The notes under the pieces: generated by a model
What the model was told of the DNA's origin: nothing
Databases searched by the model: none
Seen by the model: only the letters and a program-made list of their open reading frames with translations
Shown here: one piece after another, positions 55,779 through 64,000 of the stretch
Position numbering within the stretch: the stretch's first letter is position 1
How the letters are laid out: each line of letters begins with the position of its first letter
From: Dermabacter sp. p3-SID358
GTDB lineage: Bacteria; Actinomycetota; Actinomycetes; Actinomycetales; Dermabacteraceae
DNA length: 64,000 nt
Direction of reading: 5' to 3'
NCBI RefSeq assembly: GCF_025147465.1
Contig: NZ_JALXOZ010000011.1
Location: 14,688 to 78,687, forward strand
Position numbers and translations under genes: made by a program

Positions 55779-57743
55779 ATGACCGCAACGCCGCAGGTCG
55801 AGCGCACGCTCGCCACCCCGTTCACGATCAACACGGTGGAAATCCCCAATCGTCTCGTGATGACTCCCATGGGAAGCGATCTTGCGAACCCGGATGGAAC
55901 CGTTGGCCCGCGCCTCCTCAAGTACTGGCTCGAGCGCGCCGAAGGCGGTTGCGGCCTCCTCATCACCGAGATCACCCGCGTGAATGATGAGCACGGCGCC
56001 GGAACCCCGAAGCAGCTCTCCGTGACGCGCGACGAGCTCGTTCCACAGCTGGCCGAGGCCATCGAGGCCGTGCACGCGCGCGGATCAAAGGTTTTTCTTC
56101 AGCTCCAGCACCCCGGCAACCAGGGCCTTCCCCAGCTCAATAAGGGGCAGGTCACCGTCGGACCCTCCGCCGTGCGATCCGAGCTCACCAAGGCCCCCGT
56201 GCGTGCCCTCGAAAACGAAGAAGTGAAGAGCCTCGTGCAGGACTTCATCAACGGCGCGCGCCGCGCGAAGGAAGCCGGTGCGGACGGCGTGGAGATCCAC
56301 GGCGCTCACGGCTACCTCGTTGACGAGTTCCTCTCGCCTCGCACCAATAAGCGCGAGGATGAGTACGGCGGTTCGTTCGAGAATCGCTGCCGTTTCCTCG
56401 TGGAGATTCTCGATGGCGTGCGCGAGGTTGTGGGCCCGGACTTCCCGATCTCGGTGCGTCTTTCGATTTCGCAGTGCTACGACCTGATCGGCATGCCCGG
56501 TGTGGGTAACGAGGTTGCCGACGGCGCGCGGATCGCCAAGGTGTGCGAGGAGCACGGTGCCGACCTGATTTCGGTGTCGTCGGGCACGTACGAGACCGGC
56601 GTGACCGTGATCGAGCCCGTGAACACGCCCCGCAACTGGCGCGACCCGCTCATTCGTGCCGTGCGCGACGCCGTGAAAATTCCGGTCATGGGTGTGTCGA
56701 TTGTTCGTGAGCCGGAGCAGGCAGAAAAGATGCTGAACGACGGCCTCGTGGACCTCATCGCGATGGGCCGCTCGTGGCTTGCCGATCCGCAGTGGGGCAT
56801 CAAGGCCATCGAGGGCCGCGACGCCGACATCACGCGCTGCATCGGCTGCATGTACTGCTTCGAGGCGCTCTTCTCGGGCGGCCACGTCGAGTGTGCCGTC
56901 AATCCGCGCTGCGGCTTCGAATCGGAGTTTGCGATCGAACCCGAGCGCAATGCCGAAGGGCGCACGGCCCTCGTGATCGGTGGCGGCCCCGCGGGCTGTG
57001 AAGCCGCGGAAACGCTCGCGAAGCGCGGCGCGAAGGTCACGCTCGTCGAGGCCGAAGATACGCTCGGTGGCCAGGTCGTGCCCGGCACGAACCCTCCCGG
57101 CAAGGAACCGATGGGCTGGCTCGTGGAGAACTACGAGCGTCGCCTCGAGCAGGCTGGCGTTGACGTGCGACTCTCGACGCGCTTCGGCGCCGACGAGGTG
57201 CGCGAGTTCGGTGCCGATGCGGTAATCGTGGCGACGGGGGCCGTTCCGGTTGTGCCGCCCATCCCCGGTCTTGACGGCGAGAACGTGGTCGACGCGATTG
57301 ACGTGCTCGGCGGTACGCGCGAGGTGCGCGGCCGTGCGATCGTTGTGGGCTCGGGTATGACGGGCCTCGAGACCGCGGAGCTCATCGCCGCACGCGGTGG
57401 CGAGGTCGCCGTCTATGAGATGGCTCCTCAGCTCGGCGCGGGCGCATTCCACATGAACCTCATTTCGGTGACCTCGAAGCTCAAGAAAGCTGGGGTTCCG
57501 ATGCTCACGGGGCACCGCCTCGTGGAGGTGAACGGCACGGGTGCGGTTTTCGAGGCCGACGGTTCCCAGGTGAACGTCGAGGCTGAGACCTTTGTGCTCG
57601 CGATCGGTATGCGTAGCGAGAACACGCTCGCAACCGAGCTCGAGGCGGCGGGCGTCGATTTCCGCACCGCGGGCGACGTGTCCAAGGTGGCAAAGGTAGC
57701 GCAGGCGGTGGCATCGGGCTACCGCGTGGGCCTCGACGCCTGA
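55779..57743 (+). CDS. FMN/FAD/Fe-S oxidoreductase, 2,4-dienoyl-CoA reductase / old yellow enzyme type
   Basis: This 654-residue protein has an N-terminal FMN TIM barrel of about 340 residues (EIPNRLVMTPMGSDLANPDG; GADGVEIHGAHGYLVDEFLS; a phosphate-binding DLIAMGRSWLADPQW). Cysteines typical of an Fe-S cluster follow in RCIGCMYCFEALF and VECAVNPRCG, spaced C-x2-C-x2-C-x11-C. Next come an FAD fold (ALVIGGGPAGCEAAETLAKR) and an NAD(P) fold (IVVGSGMTGLETAELIAARG). Such enzymes reduce enoyl-CoA or other activated double bonds. The true substrate is unknown. AAAAGGA precedes ATG 55779. Confidence 0.9.
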   Translation: MTATPQVERTLATPFTINTVEIPNRLVMTPMGSDLANPDGTVGPRLLKYWLERAEGGCGLLITEITRVNDEHGAGTPKQLSVTRDELVPQLAEAIEAVHARGSKVFLQLQHPGNQGLPQLNKGQVTVGPSAVRSELTKAPVRALENEEVKSLVQDFINGARRAKEAGADGVEIHGAHGYLVDEFLSPRTNKREDEYGGSFENRCRFLVEILDGVREVVGPDFPISVRLSISQCYDLIGMPGVGNEVADGARIAKVCEEHGADLISVSSGTYETGVTVIEPVNTPRNWRDPLIRAVRDAVKIPVMGVSIVREPEQAEKMLNDGLVDLIAMGRSWLADPQWGIKAIEGRDADITRCIGCMYCFEALFSGGHVECAVNPRCGFESEFAIEPERNAEGRTALVIGGGPAGCEAAETLAKRGAKVTLVEAEDTLGGQVVPGTNPPGKEPMGWLVENYERRLEQAGVDVRLSTRFGADEVREFGADAVIVATGAVPVVPPIPGLDGENVVDAIDVLGGTREVRGRAIVVGSGMTGLETAELIAARGGEVAVYEMAPQLGAGAFHMNLISVTSKLKKAGVPMLTGHRLVEVNGTGAVFEADGSQVNVEAETFVLAIGMRSENTLATELEAAGVDFRTAGDVSKVAKVAQAVASGYRVGLDA

Positions 57744-57801
57744 AATATGCGCCGTTGCACCGTGCGCGCAAGCGCGGGCATAGGCTCGTGCTGGACCTCG
57801 T

Positions 57802-57868
57802 TCAGGGTGTAGAAAAACGGCGTAATGGACTTGATCTGGGTTCCCCTAAGCAGTTTTCTACACCCTCA
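57802..57868 (+). repeat. Family A element, copy A4
   Basis: The 59-bp core has ends GGTGTAGAAAAA and GTTTTCTACACC, and interior ACTTGAT shared with A6. It lies between two convergent genes and is 26 bases from repeat B5. Confidence 0.87.
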
Positions 57869-57894
57869 ATGTGGTGGGGCGCTTAGACATGTGG

Positions 57895-57925
57895 GGTCCG
57901 ACGGTGACCCGGCCTCCGTCGGACC
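57895..57925. repeat. Family B palindrome, copy B5 (abuts a stop codon)
   Basis: Perfect 10-bp arms GGTCCGACGG and CCGTCGGACC flank TGACCCGGCCT. The base after the element is the first base of the DUF559 gene's stop codon (read on the minus strand). The element lies wholly outside that gene. Confidence 0.87.
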
Positions 57926-58789
57926 TCATGCGTGTCCTCGAACCGGGCGTGTGTGCAAGCCGTTGCGAATGAATTCGTCGAGCAGCTGCTCATACTTCTC
58001 CCACTTGAAGAAGACGTGCTCGTAGGTGAGGCGCACGACCGTGTAGCCGCGAGCGGTAAGGACGGCATCGCGGGCACGGTCGCGATGGTAAGCGGTGCGG
58101 TCGGCGTCGTGGAATTCCCATGAATCGAGTTCAATGACGAGCGAATTGCCGATGAGGATGTCCACCCTCCCCACATCTTCGATGGCAACTTGCTGGCGAA
58201 ATTTGATGTTCTTCCGCGTGAGTCGGAAGGCGAGGGCAGACTCTGTACCCGAGTCAGAGAGTGACCTCGGCGTACCGATTTTCTGTGCTTTCCTCTTGCT
58301 GGCGCCTGCGAGGATTCTTGCCGAGCTGTCTTCCGTGATGAGCCGCTTGGCGAGGGCAGACTCGAGCACGATGAATGCTTGCTCGGGACTTCCGCACCTG
58401 ACGGCTTCGATGAGTGCGTCCTCGAGCCCCATGACAATGCCGCCAGTCTCGTGCGGTTTGCGCTGGAGATGCCTGTGATGCCCGATGGTGTCCGCAGATG
58501 CACGGCCGGATTCGAGTCGCCGTCGAGTCGAGGTGAAGTGCCGCTTCTCGAGATCCATCGGGGGAATCCAGAGGCCGTAGAGCCTCAGGGCATCGAAGCA
58601 GGTCACCCAACAACCAAGCCTCCCTGCCTCAAGAGCGATGGGCGGTGTGCCGTTGCGCGGGAGGTACTCGTGACGGCCGACGCACATCATCTGGCCGGTT
58701 TTAAGTGCGGCATCGAGGGTCTCGACGGTCCAGCCGGCGGCCTGCAACTGGTGGATTGTGGAGATCGGTGCTGGTTGATTGGGATGCAT
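57926..58789 (-). CDS. DUF559 nuclease-like protein with AbiEi-like N-terminus
   Basis: This 287-residue protein has an N-terminal winged-helix-like part resembling AbiEi antitoxins (TIHQLQAAGWTVETLDAALK; VGRHEYLPRNG). The C-terminal PD-(D/E)xK domain of the DUF559 (Vsr-like) type has VGRVDILIGNSLVIELDSWE (Asp and E-x-D), then RDRARDAVLTARGYTVVRLT. The nuclease residues look intact. Many actinobacteria carry several such genes of unknown role, perhaps in DNA repair or defence. ATG 58789 is the best start, but the GGAGG site is only one base away, so the start is uncertain. Repeats A4/B5 and A5/A6 flank it on both sides. Confidence 0.82.
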   Translation of the reverse strand: MHPNQPAPISTIHQLQAAGWTVETLDAALKTGQMMCVGRHEYLPRNGTPPIALEAGRLGCWVTCFDALRLYGLWIPPMDLEKRHFTSTRRRLESGRASADTIGHHRHLQRKPHETGGIVMGLEDALIEAVRCGSPEQAFIVLESALAKRLITEDSSARILAGASKRKAQKIGTPRSLSDSGTESALAFRLTRKNIKFRQQVAIEDVGRVDILIGNSLVIELDSWEFHDADRTAYHRDRARDAVLTARGYTVVRLTYEHVFFKWEKYEQLLDEFIRNGLHTRPVRGHA

Positions 58790-58893
58790 GCCTCCACATT
58801 GGCGCGTACGGCGGCGATGCGCCGGGGGTGAAGACCTCATGGTGGATAGCTGGTCGCTGTGGAGTGCGACTCCGTGGTGAGTGCCGAAAAACT

Positions 58894-58960
58894 TCGGGTG
58901 TAGGTAACAGTGTCAGATGCGCCGATTGAGGGATTGTCTGTGCTTTTTTCTCCACCCTCA
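58894..58960 (+). repeat. Family A element, copy A5
   Basis: The 60-bp core begins GGTGTAGGTAACAGTGT and ends TTTTTTCTCCACC. Its first 17 bases equal those of A7 read on the other strand. Confidence 0.82.
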
Positions 58961-59024
58961 AAAAGAAGCGGCCGGGGAGATTGGCTTAAGTTTGGGCAAC
59001 TATTAGCTCGACCCCCGCACACGA

Positions 59025-59092
59025 TCAGGGTGTAGATAATGGTGTTAGGTGACTTGATTAAGAGGTTACCTATGTGTTTTTCTACACCCTGA
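59025..59092 (+). repeat. Family A element, copy A6
   Basis: The 60-bp core has the longest perfect ends, TCAGGGTGTAGA and TCTACACCCTGA. Its interior includes GTGTTAGGT (shared with A7) and ACTTGATT (shared with A4). Confidence 0.87.
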
Positions 59093-59122
59093 AAAGATGG
59101 GGCAAGAAAAGGGGCAGCTGGA

Positions 59123-59842
59123 TCAGTCGCGGCTCGCCTTGAGCGCTGCCTTCACCATTGCGTGCACGAAGTCGTTGAAGCCCGCCGCGTCGATGAAGCC
59201 TTGAATCTCGAGATGGGTCCAACCGTGGACGCTCGCCCACACGGCGCGCAGGAGTGTCGTGGCATCCTCGGGGGAAGTGTCGCTCGTGGCACCGTACTTC
59301 GTGCGACCTTCAGTCATGGCCTTCGAGAGGTGCTTAGCAATGGATTCGAATGCGTCGATGTTTGTGCCGAGTTCGCGAAATGCTGCGAGTAGGTGGTTGT
59401 CGCGGCGCGAGATGCCAGTGCCGATTGAGCCAGAGGTGACGTCGGACTTCTTCGTGCCCGCTGTGCCCGGTGCACCGTTGGCTTGGGCTGCCCGGTCGGG
59501 GACCTGGTCAGCTTGATTGAAGATGACGTCGAACAGTTCCGGGTTTTCGACAGCCCAGTCATGGAGGGCGATCCCGAGAGCCACGAGGTAGTTTTCCGGA
59601 TCCTGGTCGTGGCTCACCTCGGTGAGATGCGCGGCGAGGTCACCGGCGGAGGTGACGACGACGGAATCGAGGAGCTGCTTCTTCCCACCGAAGAGGGAGT
59701 AGACGGCAGTTGTTGACGTGTTGCATGCGGCGGATACGTCGCGAAGCGAAACTGCCGCGGGACCGCCCTTGGCGAGCGCCTTCGACGCTGCTGCGATGAG
59801 CTCGACACGGAGCTCTTCGTCGTGATGGCGGGGAGTGTTCAT
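59123..59842 (-). CDS. TetR-family transcriptional regulator
   Basis: This 239-residue protein has an N-terminal TetR helix-turn-helix (RVELIAAASKALAKGGPAAV, SLRDVSAACNTSTTAVYSLF, GGKKQLLDSVVV). Its helical C-terminal domain resembles TetR_C WHG-type families (ALGIALHDWAVENPELFDVI). ATG 59842 has GGAG upstream. A near-palindrome lies about 50 bases before the start and may be its own operator. The ligand and targets are unknown. Confidence 0.86.
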   Translation of the reverse strand: MNTPRHHDEELRVELIAAASKALAKGGPAAVSLRDVSAACNTSTTAVYSLFGGKKQLLDSVVVTSAGDLAAHLTEVSHDQDPENYLVALGIALHDWAVENPELFDVIFNQADQVPDRAAQANGAPGTAGTKKSDVTSGSIGTGISRRDNHLLAAFRELGTNIDAFESIAKHLSKAMTEGRTKYGATSDTSPEDATTLLRAVWASVHGWTHLEIQGFIDAAGFNDFVHAMVKAALKASRD

Positions 59843-59889
59843 GCCCGTGGGACTCCAATCAGGTGTGCAGATGTCGGCACTTTCGGTGT

Positions 59890-59905
59890 GTAACGACTTC
59901 GTAAC
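59890..59905. promoter_or_regulatory. Near-palindrome upstream of TetR gene
   Basis: GTAACGACTTCGTAAC has inverted halves with one mismatch pair, in the AT-richer spacer 48 bases upstream of the TetR start. It is a candidate autoregulatory operator. Confidence 0.35.
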
Positions 59906-60098
59906 TATAGGTCTTAATCCTACGAGCGCAACCGGGATAATTCCTAAAGTTGGGCGACCAAAACAAGGTCATTTGGGCGTTAGGCCTGGAGTTTTGCCAA
60001 AACTTTAACGGTTGGTGCAGTTTCGGTGGTGTTAGCGATTTGTTAGTTGGTGGTGGAGGTCACTCGCGCCGAGTTGTTTTCCTCATGAAGCACGGTTG

Positions 60099-60791
60099 CT
60101 ATGGCGTGGCCCAATCCACTTCGCTGACGCCTCGATCCCTCAATAGCGCGTTTGCGCGCGAAAATGGTCGGGACCCAAAAAACCCGCGACGCGCAGATAA
60201 AGGTGAGGGGTGAGCAGACTCGATCACGCTCACGCCGCCCTCGGTAAGCATCGGTGCAAGGGAGCGAGCGTCGCGACCCCACAGGATCGCCACGAGAGGA
60301 CCGCCGCGCTCCACGAGGGCCTCGATCGCGCGCATCGTGATCTCTTCCCAGCCTTTTCCTCGATGCGACGCCGGCGCCCCCGGTGCGACCGTCAAAGCCC
60401 TGTTGAGAAGCATGACGCCTTGACTCTGCCACGCTGAAAGATCCCCGTGCTCACTTGGTGGAATGCCAAGGTCTGCCTCGCGCTCAAGGTAAATGTTCTG
60501 GAGTGACCGTGGCAGGGGTCGCACGTCGCGCTCCACGGCAAAACTCAAACCGATCGGGTGGCCGGGTGTGGGGTAGGGGTCTTGGCCTACGATGAGCACC
60601 CGCACGTCTGCGAGCGGAGCTTCGAATGCGCGAAAAATCCGATCACCGGCAGGCAGGTAGCGGCGTCCGGCAGCGAGCTCAGCACGCAGGAAATCGCCCA
60701 TGGCTCGGATGTTCGGCTCGACACGTGCGAGAGCTTCGGCCCAATCGGCGGCCATGATGTCGGTGAGCGGGGGCTGCGCGATCTCGTTCAT
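60099..60791 (-). CDS. ung: Uracil-DNA glycosylase
   Basis: It removes uracil from DNA, the first step of base excision repair. The catalytic water-activating motif is [20 protein letters not shown]. The uracil-binding part is [15 protein letters not shown], and the minor-groove loop is [20 protein letters not shown] (HPSPLS). The length of 230 residues is normal for family 1. ATG 60791 is chosen by family start. It is divergent from the DUF3263 gene across 36 bases. Confidence 0.95.
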   Translation of the reverse strand: MNEIAQPPLTDIMAADWAEALARVEPNIRAMGDFLRAELAAGRRYLPAGDRIFRAFEAPLADVRVLIVGQDPYPTPGHPIGLSFAVERDVRPLPRSLQNIYLEREADLGIPPSEHGDLSAWQSQGVMLLNRALTVAPGAPASHRGKGWEEITMRAIEALVERGGPLVAILWGRDARSLAPMLTEGGVSVIESAHPSPLSARRGFFGSRPFSRANALLRDRGVSEVDWATP

Positions 60792-60827
60792 GCCACCAGC
60801 GTACGGGGCGCACCTAGACTTGACGCC

Positions 60828-61049
60828 ATGACTGATGAGCCAGAGCTGAGCGAAACCGATCGCGCGATCCTTGATCTTGAGGCGCGCGTGTATCGCAGTG
60901 CGGGCGCAAAGGAACGCGATATTTTGCGGTTCACTGGCCTCACCCCGGCTCGCTATCACGCGCGGCTCGTTCGACTCATGCGGGAGCCGGCGGCGGTGCG
61001 GTATGCGCCAAGTGTGGTCCGACGGTTGCTGGGGCGTACGCGTTCCTAA
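60828..61049 (+). CDS. DUF3263 small protein
   Basis: This 73-residue protein has the DUF3263 pattern: [40 protein letters not shown], and [15 protein letters not shown]. It looks like a helix-turn-helix fold, and DNA binding is possible but unproven. It is a common neighbour of ung and LytR_C genes in actinobacteria. Its last codons run through a left arm of family B (GGTCCGACGGTTGCT, 61016-61030), read in a different frame from B1-B3. Confidence 0.85.
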   Translation: MTDEPELSETDRAILDLEARVYRSAGAKERDILRFTGLTPARYHARLVRLMREPAAVRYAPSVVRRLLGRTRS

Positions 61050-61404
61050 TGTGGTGCACGGTGCGCCTACCCCTTAACTCCTTGTGGTGCGCTGTTGTGC
61101 AATGAAGGCTGCGCTGGTCTTCTATTTCTAGTCTTTTTCGACGCACCTTTCCGACCGATGGAAGAGGTGGGTGATGGGTCTTGGGGCGGCGGTTGGAATG
61201 GCGGAGGTGGATGCTGGGGTGCCGAGGCCCCTCCAAGGTGTAGAGGCGCCCCCCGGGGCGCAGTGAGACCCCCTTAGGGTGTAGAAAAGTGCAGGGGCAA
61301 GCCAAAAATGACAGACCTAACACTGTTACCTACACCTTGGAGTGGGGCGGCGCGCCGTGTCCGTAATTGCGCGTTCGGCGGTCCGCTGCCGATAAAATGA
61401 CCTC
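61050..61404. other. 355-base spacer holding repeat A7
   Basis: There is no credible gene here. It contains a G-rich stretch (61150-61230) and the family A copy A7, with an extra distant arm at 61233-61243. The start codon of the LytR_C gene follows. Confidence 0.6.
61274..61340 (-). repeat. Family A element, copy A7 (reverse orientation)
   Basis: The 59-bp core has ends GGTGTAGAAAAG and GTTACCTACACC on the plus strand. Read on the minus strand it starts GGTGTAGGTAACAGTGTTAG like A5. A further arm, CCAAGGTGTAG at 61233-61243, is a perfect inverse of CTACACCTTGG at its right end. Confidence 0.83.
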
Positions 61405-62055
61405 GTGGCAGAGCAGAGCACGTACCCGTACGAACCGGACCAGTTTGACCGCGAGGCCGATCAGGTGGGCGCACATGGCGCTCACCGCGCAGAGGAGCCG
61501 TTCTTTAAGCGGAACCTTTCAACGATCATTGTGATCGTTGCGGCGCTTGTGGCGCTCGCGCTCGTGCTTTGGGCTGTCTCGGGTCTCGGCAAAGGCAGTG
61601 AAAATACGCCGGCTCCGGTGGATTCCTCGGTGTCTGCGCCTGCCGATTCTGGTGAGAACGGTAGCGACGACCCCGCAGCAAGTGATAGCGGCGGCAACGA
61701 AGGTGCAGCCTCTGAAGAACCTTCGGAAGAGCCCGCTGTCGAGGCCAACCGTGAAGCGCCCGTGCTCCTACTGAACGGCAAGCGAAAGCAAGGGATGGCT
61801 GGCCGCTGGCAGAAGGCTCTCGAGGAGCAGGGCTGGACCCACATCGATACCGACACCGGCAAGCGCTCCAAGACTGCTGGCGTCTACTACAAGAGGGACG
61901 AGGACAAGGCGACTGCCGAGGCCCTCGCGAAGTACGTCGGAGTCGAGGCTGAGCAAAGTGACAAATACAAGGCGAATATCGTGGTCGTCGTTATTGATGA
62001 ACCCGGCGATCTCGCCGAAATTGACGGCGCGGAGCAGGGTGACGACGGCGAGTAA
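61405..62055 (+). CDS. LytR_C-domain membrane protein
   Basis: This 216-residue protein has a cytoplasmic start, one membrane helix (STIIVIVAALVALALVLWAV), a Ser/Asp/Glu-rich linker, and a LytR_C domain at about residues 120-200 (APVLLLNGKRKQGMAGRWQK; GVYYKRDEDKATAEALAKYV; NIVVVVID). The family is found alone or behind LytR-CpsA-Psr wall-polymer ligases, so a wall role is likely but unproven. The start is GTG 61405. It stands between DUF3263 and groEL, an order common in actinobacteria. Confidence 0.87.
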   Translation: MAEQSTYPYEPDQFDREADQVGAHGAHRAEEPFFKRNLSTIIVIVAALVALALVLWAVSGLGKGSENTPAPVDSSVSAPADSGENGSDDPAASDSGGNEGAASEEPSEEPAVEANREAPVLLLNGKRKQGMAGRWQKALEEQGWTHIDTDTGKRSKTAGVYYKRDEDKATAEALAKYVGVEAEQSDKYKANIVVVVIDEPGDLAEIDGAEQGDDGE

Positions 62056-62151
62056 AGACTGCCGCAGCGCGTCAATGGCCCCCGCGATGCGCGTCTCGAG
62101 AGGCGCCGCGGAGGTGTGCCATCACGCTCCCAGAGAAATTCTCAGCAAGCG

Positions 62152-62178
62152 TTAGCACTCTTCGCCTCAGAGTGCTTA
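62152..62178 (+). promoter_or_regulatory. CIRCE operator 1 (HrcA)
   Basis: TTAGCACTC, nine bases, then GAGTGCTTA. This matches the CIRCE consensus at 17 of 18 arm positions, about 190 bases before groEL. It is bound by HrcA to repress chaperone genes without heat stress. Confidence 0.93.
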
Positions 62179-62185
62179 TGATGGA

Positions 62186-62212
62186 TTAGCACTCGCACGG
62201 CGTGAGTGACAA
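62186..62212 (+). promoter_or_regulatory. CIRCE operator 2, degenerate
   Basis: TTAGCACTC, nine bases, then GAGTGACAA, with two mismatches in the right arm. It lies eight bases after the first CIRCE, so HrcA could bind both. Confidence 0.7.
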
Positions 62213-62298
62213 CGGAGGTTTGGCAACCGTCGGACCTCCACCACCCGCGCCGCCGCGAGCTTTCCAGTGAGGTGAGAGCCCCACCGACCCAGACGTGA

Positions 62299-64000
<1,702 letters not shown>

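Larger units (their letters stand above)
58790..59122. other. 333-base spacer holding two family A repeats
   Basis: There is no credible gene here. It contains copies A5 and A6 in the same orientation, 64 bases apart, between the start of the DUF559 gene and the end of the TetR gene. Confidence 0.6.

Noticed and set aside
59950..60213. An 87-codon open frame between the TetR gene and ung
   Set aside because: It has no ribosome site and odd composition, lies in an AT-rich spacer, and overlaps the end of ung.
31655..61340. Family A elements as integron attC sites or dif-type recombination sites
   Set aside because: They lack the attC core (GTTRRRY/RYYYAAC) and the 28-bp XerCD layout, and no integrase is in the window.

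Overview
The window is a single high-GC chromosomal segment (roughly 60-65% GC by eye). It has frequent GTG starts, many ATGA or TGA/GTG-type gene overlaps, tandem CIRCE operators before groEL, and actinobacterial families (DUF3263, DUF6318-like lipoprotein, LytR_C protein, FprA-type ferredoxin reductase). I read it as a host-associated or soil actinobacterium (Actinomycetota), most likely Micrococcales and possibly Dermabacteraceae. The family-level placement is an inference. I saw no phage, integrase, transposase, CRISPR array or rRNA.

Layout. 0-5.9 kb: end of recR, a polytopic membrane protein, the aspartate-pathway pair lysC-asd, a TetR regulator and a PRC-barrel protein. 6.1-9.7 kb: UDP-glucose dehydrogenase, a dTDP-rhamnose-reductase-like enzyme and a Pro/Glu/Thr-rich surface protein (envelope polysaccharide and surface). 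9.8-16.8 kb: NADH dehydrogenase II, a VanZ-like protein, sbcD-sbcC and a DUF456 protein. 16.8-26.2 kb: two separate heterodimeric ABC exporters, with a methyltransferase and a DUF6318-type protein between them. 26.2-30.1 kb: an aldo/keto reductase and a three-gene amino-acid-type ABC importer. 30.1-33.0 kb: a membrane protein, its frameshifted paralog, and a DUF2183 (App1-like) protein. 33.1-41.1 kb: low-molecular-weight tyrosine phosphatase, a second surface protein, phosphoglucomutase, a PiT-like transporter with its DUF47 partner, and a DUF4126 protein. 41.1-48.5 kb: M3 peptidase, GH36 alpha-galactosidase, alanine-type aminotransferase and FprA. 48.9-52.2 kb: an AIM24 protein and the copper genes copA-copZ with a CsoR-type operator. 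52.3-57.7 kb: a Ser/Thr kinase, a DsbA-like protein, tRNA-Thr(TGT) and a large flavin/Fe-S oxidoreductase. 57.9-64 kb: a DUF559 nuclease-like protein, a TetR regulator, ung, DUF3263, LytR_C and groEL, which runs to within a few codons of its end.

The most unusual content is two families of small interspersed repeats. Family A has seven copies of a 59-60 bp element with about 12-15 bp terminal inverted repeats (GGTGTAGA...TCTACACC) and a partly conserved interior, all between genes. Family B is a 31-32 bp palindrome (arms like GGTCCGACG/CGTCGGACC) with five full copies. Three of the five lie inside coding sequences in the same reading frame, adding the peptide S-D-A-x-x-A-[S/T]-V-G-[T/P] to three unrelated proteins: a Tat-type solute-binding lipoprotein, a copper P-type ATPase and a DUF2183 protein. 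This resembles the in-frame palindromic elements known from Rickettsia, and I do not recognise it as a described actinobacterial family. The two families tend to lie close together and to abut stop codons.

All calls come from reading sequence motifs. No database search was run.
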